The notes under the pieces were generated by a model, which was not told the DNA's origin, did not search any database, and worked only from the letters and a program-made list of their open reading frames with translations. Position numbers and translations under genes: made by a program. A DNA stretch of 64,000 nucleotides. Source: Styela clava. Its lineage: Eukaryota; Chordata; Ascidiacea; Stolidobranchia; Styelidae. Positions 58,701 through 64,000 of this stretch are shown piece after piece; positions within the stretch are counted from its first letter, which is position 1, and each line of letters starts with the position of its first letter. Location of the stretch: the NCBI RefSeq assembly GCF_964204865.1, contig NC_135263.1, positions 10,833,426 to 10,897,425 of the forward strand, in the 5' to 3' direction.

Positions 58701-61700
58701 GGACGACTCAAGTACTCACGGTATGCTTCGTTCGACAAGATTGCTAGGCAATCAAAAGTGTATTACAATGGAGTTTCCCAGAGGATTGATTTCCTTGTTT
58801 ATTTCCGTAACAATGACTAATCAGTAGGTTAATCAATAGGTTACCAATGACATAATTATTCTAATTTGTGTAGCCACTCTGACAAATATTCAAGCATGGG
58901 TGTAAACATTGCTTTGTGTTCGTGGTTTTGCGCGTTTTTGTAAATTTTCAGTTGTGTTTCCGAAAATTAGTTGTAAATCAAGAAACTTAATTGTCTTTAT
59001 GTCTTTCGAGCAGCTTTAGTTTAGTTGCGATATTCAAAAATTAGTCCCGAAAAAGATGCGATATAGACTCGGCTAAAAATAGGCGGCTCGTGGTTAAAGA
59101 TTTTTATTAAAAATGATGATTTAAACAAATAAATCAAATTGTAAGCTCCAACTCTCAAAAACGCTCTCAAAATAAGCGTCAACAATGTTGCAATATTAAT
59201 GTATAGCGAGAAATGTTCTGAAGGCAAGGTTTGGGAAGCATTCATTAGTGTAAAATGATTTTCAGAAACCAAAATACAATCAAAAGTATTAGCCATATTA
59301 CTCCATATATGCCAGGACTAATTGAGTGCCATACTATTTTCAATTGTTCCGTCGGCAACTTACACCAATAGTACCTAGAATCGATAATGGTTGAATAAAA
59401 CCTATTTTGCCCTTTGTGGCAGGCATTCAATCTCGAATATTCTGAAAATATTTCCCACAAAATTAGTATCCAAAATTTGTCAGTCTCGGATCAACATCGG
59501 TACTTATATTTAATTAGGCTTTATATCAACAATGCATCTAAGACTCTTAGTGGTACTTGAAAATTTCAGAAGAATGGTGCGAAACTTATAGAATACTTAT
59601 AAAAAAAAGTGAACCAAAATTTTATTTTTCAGAGGATCTACATGAACAATTAGAGGAATATGTTAAACAACTTGACGTTGTCCGAATTATTAGAACACCA
59701 GAAAGAGTTGGATTGATTCGTGCCAGATTAATTGGTGCTGAGGCATCTACTGGCGATGTTCTTACATTCTTAGATGCCCATTGTAAGTTATTTTTTATGT
59801 TTTAGAACATTTCTTTTTTGAAGGTAATTTACACCGTCGGTTTATATATGCGACTACTAATAAGTATAGGGAACTTCTAGACTTGGCCGGTATATTATAC
59901 CGCCCGGATTTTACATGAATTTGTTTCATCAACTTCACATGTAGCATCACATCTAGATGGGTAATTTTGGAAGCTCGAAAATATCACAAAAACAAAATCC
60001 GATCACTGTGAAATCCTAGTGTATTTGTAACTATTCATCAAAATGTTTCTATATTGTACAACAAAATCTCCATTTTCACCGTACCGAATCAATAAGAGAT
60101 GCATGATAACCAATTTGCGGCAAAACACAACCATTATAATGTTTCATTCAGGCGAATGCGCCACAGGCTGGCTCGAACCATTATTGGAACGAATAGCGGA
60201 AGATCCGACGAGGGTAGTTTGCCCAGTAATTGAAGTAATTGATTCCGATACTTTTGCAATGGGAATCACGAGTTCAAGGTGGGAGACATACTCCATTTGT
60301 TCAGCAGCGATTAAATATCTTTAGAATACCGTACCTCGGTCAAAGGTTTATTCTCTCCTAAAGGGTGTAAAATATTTTTTATGTAAGAGGCCGAAACATA
60401 AGTTTATTTGTTTTCATGCCAAATTAAAATATTGAATATCATGTGTACAAATAGGAATGGTTACATAAATAAATATATACCGCGTTTCCCCGAATCAACA
60501 TTTCTTTCGAAAAATAACACTAGGGCCTATTTTGGGGGGATGTCTTTTATTTTCATTTATCAAAAACAAATTACAAAGTGAAGAATTACGAGATTTTTAA
60601 GTATAAAAATATTAAAACCGATATCCATTTACTTATAAATAGCACGTTTTTATTAAAATAAAAACCGCTAAAAGTAGATTATTCATGATTAGATTAATCA
60701 TTTGAAACGTGTAGTAGAGATTTCTTTTTATGGACTAGGTCAAAGAGAAATTCGCGCTATCGTCTAGGACGGTCTTATTTTAAGGGGAGGGCTTAAAATG
60801 AAATCATTTTCAAAATTCAGGCTAATTTTTATTTTCGGGGAAACAAGATATGTGCAGATTAAAAAACAATGGCTGGACGTTTGCATGAAACTCTTGCTGC
60901 ATTTTTTAATATGAATATAATTTTATTCTGTCTGTTATTCACTTGCAGATCAGTACAAGTTGGTATTCTAGGATGGAGTCTGGGTTTTAACTGGGCAGTT
61001 CAAAAAAATCGTCCAAGTAATCAAGCGAGCGACGACGCTATTTCATCCCCAACAATGGCTGGTGGTTTGTTCTCAATGAGCAGATCATACTTTTATTTTC
61101 TTGGTTCCTACGATGATCAGATGAAAGTTTGGGGTGGAGAAAATATTGAAATGTCTTTAAGGGTAAGTTTGAATCTTCTGGTCGGTTTGTTTGAGAATGA
61201 GAGGCCGCGTTGGGGTTTTGTACATATATACAAATTGTATTGTATGTTATATAAAAAAAAAGATTGGCTGCTTATGTATGCTTGATTGATTTAATATGCG
61301 TATTACTTGACTTGGTGGCATAGTCTCATTGGAGTTGAAATGTATAATGTATGACGTCATAATGTAACAACTTTGCGTCATAACAAAATATGACGTCATG
61401 GAAATGATGGAATACGATTCAATGGACACAGAAATATTATGAGTGGTTTGAGTTTTCATACCTATTTTTTGTATTTGTTCTATGCATATAACACTCATCG
61501 ATTGCTATTACAAAAAGGGCGCCCCAGAAGTGTGTGTACCAATATGGAGGTGAATAATTTTGTTCGCCTACTTTACATCAAGTTGTGTAAAGGCACAGGG
61601 GGACCTATGGGCAGGGGGTATATTCAATTGGCTAACACGAACAGTCCCCGAACTCGTAATTGAACTAAAATAAGGAAAACCGGAATAAAATTATTGCCTC

Positions 61701-63544
61701 ACTCTAACCTGGTACACATACTACGGGGGTACCAAAATAAATGCATCTTTAACACAAATATATAAAATATACTTTGTTACAATCTTTACAGATATGGATG
61801 TGTGGAGGAACTTTAGAAATCCATCCTTGCTCTCACGTTGGTCATGTCTTTCGGAAAAGAGCTCCCTACACTCATCCGGGAGGAACTGACGTCATAACAA
61901 GAAATAACCGAAGAGTAGCCGATGTTTGGATGGATGAATATAGCGAACAATATTACAGAAGAGTACCCAGAGCAAGAAAAGTAATTTGCTAATCTTATAA
62001 TCGGAAATAGTTAACCGACTTATGGAACGGACGCATACTTGGAAATACAATCACCACTAAAACCCGCGTGTATGTTTGTCGTTGATATCTATAATTATTA
62101 CATTAACTCAAACATACATATATTCAAACGGAAATATAAAGCTTACAATATAATCGGGTCCTATTAAATTTTTATCAACAATTTCTGCACATATTCTGTT
62201 TCATCGCAAATATTTTATCGCGCAGAAATCTGTCGGTACATATCGTTATATGAGTTATTTTAATTCACAAAAGTTTATGCCATTTTTTGCGGGCCACTTT
62301 GCACAGTTGCTAGTTGCACAATGGCCAGAATCTCAACTCTTCCTCAAGAACGTAGCCAGTCCCAAATTTCCGGGGAATGCCAAATGTTTTTTTGTGTAAT
62401 GACGTAATACGACGCTCACTCGTGCCTTTTGCTATAAACAAAGCCAGATAAAAGCTCTTCAGACATATTTCGCCGTCGAAGTTAACCCAGGCACGTAAGA
62501 GCGCATTTTCATCCATCTCGTTTGGTTCATTTGGTGATAGGATTATTGACAGCAAATCGGAAACGTCCGGTTTTTAGTAAATCGTTTGAGAATAGAGCAA
62601 AATAGTGTTGGAAATAGCGTATGAATTTATATCATATTTATCGCAACATTCAAACCATTAATTAATGCTTGTAAGCTTTAATGAAGGCAAGGAATTATTA
62701 CAAAATGAATGAACTATATATACCAAAAACATGAAAATGTTCAATATAATAAACATAAGTCTGCAACAAAGTATGTTTAACATGAACGAATTACTTATAT
62801 GAGAATCTAGAACACTAACTATAGGCATATCCATAGTTATGACCTGTGCTATATAAGCGTTATAACTCCTTATATATATATATCAAATTTATTTGATGCA
62901 ACTTCTAGATCGACGCTGGTGACTTGACTGAGAGGAAACAATTACGAGAAGATCTTGGTTGCAAAAGTTTTGCCTGGTATCTTAAAAACATATATCCCGA
63001 TTTGTATGCGCCACCAAAAGATGATATAATAATGGCTGGCGAGGTATGGTCTACTCTTTCTGATTTACAATTCTCGTTGCCGAAATTTACTTGCGAAATT
63101 GGAGAGCATGGTTTTAGGATGATAATGTCACAAAAGTGTGGATTATATTCTTAGACAATAGAATCCGGTATGCGCTAACTTTATCACTATGAATCGAAAT
63201 TTTGTCAAACATTTAATGCTTTTATATATATGACATTTTTATGTAAATGTGAAAGACATTTTGATAGAAAATAGATGATCAATTGTAGCAATGCAATATT
63301 AATATACCATTAAGGTATAGTTAGATTTTATTATCAATTCGAGATACATTACCTTTGAGTATTCTTGAGAAAATGTCGTGTTTCCGTGTAAGTATCACGT
63401 TTTGAATAAAATTTTGTGAAACGTGTTTTACAGTGGACAAACGAAGGGAAATCAAATCAATATTGTCTTGATTCTGCTAATCCACAAGGAAGTATCGGAC
63501 TCAAAACAACTTTGTATGTTTGTCATGGAATGGGCGGTAATCAG
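55791..63544 (+). CDS. GALNT: Polypeptide N-acetylgalactosaminyltransferase, 3' end outside window
   Basis: Nine coding exons: 55791-56066, 57940-58160, 58554-58720, 59633-59782, 60152-60278, 60949-61162, 61792-61980, 62909-63043, 63434-63544. They join in frame to 530 residues, and GTAAGG follows the last. Known role: transfer of GalNAc to Ser/Thr in the Golgi, starting mucin-type O-glycans. It is a type II membrane protein: a basic tail then [16 protein letters not shown] (about residues 11-26). The catalytic domain begins [20 protein letters not shown] and has VILVDDSS, the metal-binding DAH (269-271), [23 protein letters not shown] (375-379) and CSHVGHVFR with His403. Exon 9 starts the ricin-type lectin domain ([12 protein letters not shown]). 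The start follows an acceptor at 55774, so a 5' UTR exon lies upstream. Oddities are [11 protein letters not shown] for the usual GGF-W-L-F-W and FSMSRSYF for FSIDRDYF. Paralogue not assigned. Confidence 0.95.
58890..59270. repeat. Dispersed repeat in GALNT intron 3
   Basis: Shares an ordered series of blocks with about 33190-33600: a TTTTCAGTTGTGTTTCCGAAAATT-like stretch, ATTCAAAAATTAGT, GACT-GGCTAAAA, AACTC-CAAAA-C-CTC, AAATAAGC and GGGAAGC-CATTCA. The match is diverged but collinear. No ends or coding capacity were identified. Confidence 0.5.
60480..60850. repeat. MITE-like repeat in GALNT intron 5
   Basis: The ends CCGCGTTTCCCCGA and TTTCGGGGAAACA are inverted, with TA on both outer sides. 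The inside is collinear with 3734-4085 (ACACTAGGGC, ATGTCTTTTATTTTCATTTA, AATTACGAGATTTTTAA, CATTTGAAACGTGTAG). It lies wholly within the intron, clear of the splice sites, on the same strand layout as the 3734 copy. Confidence 0.7.
61500..61735. repeat. GC-richer block in GALNT intron 6, probable repeat
   Basis: Begins GGGCGCCCCAGAAGTGTGTG and includes TACATCAAGTTGTGTAAAGG; its composition is unlike the surrounding intron. It looks to me like a dispersed non-coding repeat, but only one copy occurs in this window, so the call rests on composition and general familiarity. Confidence 0.3.
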
Positions 63545-64000
63545 GTAAGGTATTGATTGCAGCAATGAAGTCCAAATACAAGACGCAATTGCTCACACGT
63601 TGATTGCTACGTGATATAAATATATAAGAATTGCATTCTACGTTATAAAGTTGTGCCAAATAATTTTACAAATGTAATTTTGCAATTCTGTTGCAAAGGC
63701 CCACCATACCTTCTTCGCATGCAATCTATCGAAAATCGTTTAATCGTCCCAGTCGCGTCAAAGTTGTAATCTGGTGTTTTTTGATTACATTGGAATCGTA
63801 ACTATACTTCGAATTTACCTGCAGTAGGTAGAAGCTTTTATATTTTTGACTGAAACTTAAATATAGACTCATGTGCTAAATTTTCGTCGAAAAACATTCC
63901 CAATCCTGGATTCAGGAAAAATGGGAATTTCTGTCATGGCAAAATCGCGACCAACGTCGTATTTTGGAATGAGTCTATAATATTATTCAAATTCTAACGG

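Overview
The window is AT-rich nuclear DNA of an animal. Genes are split by GT-AG introns of about 0.1-1.9 kb and include metazoan-only families: a secreted Frizzled-related protein and a polypeptide GalNAc-transferase. Gene density, intron size and the mix of BEL/Pao, hAT and THAP elements fit an invertebrate deuterostome. A tunicate is my favoured guess, but nothing here proves the species.

Layout. (1) 0.6-1.9 kb, minus strand: an intact, intronless mitochondrial acyl-CoA thioesterase (ACOT9-like). (2) 1.9-16.1 kb: no convincing gene. It holds copies of a CCGAAAATAAGAC-type repeat and a 605-bp hAT element with a perfect 8-bp target duplication. (3) 16.1-19.1 kb, plus strand: a complete five-exon sFRP (signal peptide, Frizzled cysteine-rich domain, netrin-like domain; 365 aa). 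(4) 20.3-40.1 kb: a G-rich minisatellite broken by a Russian-doll stack of transposons. An 18-kb BEL/Pao retrotransposon on the minus strand (LTRs, broken gag-pol, GTAG target duplication) has a hAT element in its leader. A 5'-truncated LINE lies inside its 5' LTR. Inside the LINE is a fold-back DNA element whose ~0.8-kb inverted arms each carry a THAP-domain exon. One arm is cut by a hAT element, which appears to contain yet another. (5) 40-43.5 kb: short hAT-like MITEs. (6) 43.5-45.1 kb, plus strand: a complete four-exon V-ATPase c subunit (156 aa). (7) 45.1-55.8 kb: no convincing gene, with one clean hAT insertion at 48.1-48.7 kb. (8) 55.8 kb to the window end, plus strand: nine coding exons of a polypeptide N-acetylgalactosaminyltransferase that runs off the window.

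The four host genes do unrelated jobs (acyl-CoA hydrolysis, Wnt modulation, proton pumping, mucin-type O-glycosylation) and I see no sign that they work together. The most unusual structure is the THAP fold-back element and the nested stack around it. All splice sites, boundaries and motifs below were read by eye from the sequence; no database search was run.
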